From a virus, in the IMG/VR virus record IMGVR_UViG_3300025401_000027, positions 1-64,000 of that record: a stretch of 64,000 nt of DNA. The stretch is one strand, 5' to 3'. Shown here piece after piece: positions 63,338 to 64,000 of the stretch (its first letter is position 1; each line of letters begins with the position of its first letter). A program made the translations under genes and the position numbers. The notes beneath the pieces are model-generated. The model saw only the letters and a program-made list of their open reading frames with translations, was not told the DNA's origin and searched no databases.

Positions 63338-64000
63338 TTACTTTTGCTTTTTAATTGAATTAATTATTTGTTCGATATTAAAGATTTCCTTTTCACTATT
63401 AAAAGGAAATTCTAATAAATCGCCACTAATATTAAATTTTTGTAAATATGAACCCTTAAGTTCTGGTTTAACGGTAAAATGATTTGCTATGATATTATCG
63501 TGTAATTCATAACCGAATACTTCTGGCTTATTAGCAATCCAACAAACGGTTGAATTCATATTTAAAGCAGCTGCTGTATGTTGTGCGAAGCTATCTAAGA
63601 ATAATCTTTTTCTACTAATACTAATTAATACTGCCAATGCCCTAAAATTATCTGTAACTGGTATTGTGTTTTCTAAGATGAATTGGTCATCTCTTCTTAT
63701 GTGTAAAATTGTATAAGCATCTTTAAATTCATCAATTACTGAGGCTGCAACTACAACTGGAATATCCCTAGCCCAAGAATATTTCATATCAGTACTTGCA
63801 CCACCATTTGTTTGTAGTAATAAGATTGGTTTTTCAAAAACATACTTATTCCCGTAAAACTTCTTCTCTCTATCACTAAGATAAATTTTAGGTTGTTCAC
63901 CATTATAAGTAATACCAAACATATTACACCATGTAATAATAAGGTGTTCATTTTGTAACAAATGAGTTGTTTCTAAGTACGGGTCGTGAGCTAAAACTTT
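63338..64000 (-). CDS. Partial GT-B/heptosyltransferase-like glycosyltransferase
   Basis: The frame stays open to the window edge (KVLAHDPYLETTHLLQNEHL...), so the N-terminus is missing and the TTG at 63961 is not the likely start. The visible 220 residues contain LLLQTNGGAS, TILHIRRDDQFI, a LFLDSFAQHTAAALNMNSTV segment and VCWIANKPEVFGY. The 'DSF..H.AAAL' motif is the nucleotide-sugar-binding region of GT9-type heptosyltransferases. It is probably the first or second gene of the glycosylation and sulfation cassette. Substrate is unknown. Confidence 0.68.
   Translation of the reverse strand, partial: KVLAHDPYLETTHLLQNEHLIITWCNMFGITYNGEQPKIYLSDREKKFYGNKYVFEKPILLLQTNGGASTDMKYSWARDIPVVVAASVIDEFKDAYTILHIRRDDQFILENTIPVTDNFRALAVLISISRKRLFLDSFAQHTAAALNMNSTVCWIANKPEVFGYELHDNIIANHFTVKPELKGSYLQKFNISGDLLEFPFNSEKEIFNIEQIINSIKKQK

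Overview
The window is an AT-rich stretch of a large contractile-tailed (T4-type) phage genome. All supported genes lie on the minus strand, so the biological reading order runs from 64000 down to 1. The host is probably a member of the Bacteroidota. Five intergenic sites match the Bacteroidota sigma promoter (TTG, 19-20 bases, TATATTTG). Gene starts lack Shine-Dalgarno sequences and are preceded by A/T-rich leaders. Two tail proteins carry SprB/PKD-like repeats typical of gliding-bacterium adhesins. No tRNA, rRNA, CRISPR array or insertion sequence was seen, and capsid, portal and terminase genes are outside the window. No gene-free stretch exceeds 300 bases.

Region by region, in transcription order. 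(1) 64000-61184: a surface-chemistry cassette of two glycosyltransferases, a sulfotransferase and an adenylylsulfate-kinase-like P-loop kinase. (2) 61094-43490: the tail shaft. It holds a giant 2125-residue sheath protein with about 1280 residues of Ser/Thr/Gly/Asn-rich repeats inserted in it, a homing endonuclease, two unknown proteins, the tail tube, a second homing endonuclease, a gp26-like tail chaperone with a probable frameshift extension, and the tape measure. (3) 43245-31971: a 1559-residue baseplate protein with an OmpA-like domain, a gp53-like wedge protein, and a 2094-residue hub with two putative cell-wall hydrolase domains. (4) 31942-29917: small unknown proteins and one acidic protein. 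(5) 29705-20781: a replication, recombination and nucleotide block with gp32-like SSB, UvsX, 5'-3' exonuclease, DnaB/gp41 helicase, NrdB and NrdA; NrdA is interrupted by an intein at the catalytic cysteine. (6) 20667-1: baseplate wedge proteins gp25 and gp6, then a run of large, mostly unrecognised tail, baseplate and fibre proteins.

The most unusual observations are these. Both free-standing homing endonuclease genes sit beside diverged, synonymously substituted fossils of the 3' ends of neighbouring tail genes (sheath and tube), and each has its own host-type promoter and terminator. A sulfate-activation and sulfotransfer pair lies directly upstream of a hugely expanded sheath, which suggests, but does not prove, sulfated-glycan decoration of the virion. 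A TATTTAT(A/T) motif recurs ahead of structural genes and may be the late promoter; it is the exact reverse complement of the T4 late promoter. All functional statements are read by eye from sequence motifs; no database search was possible.
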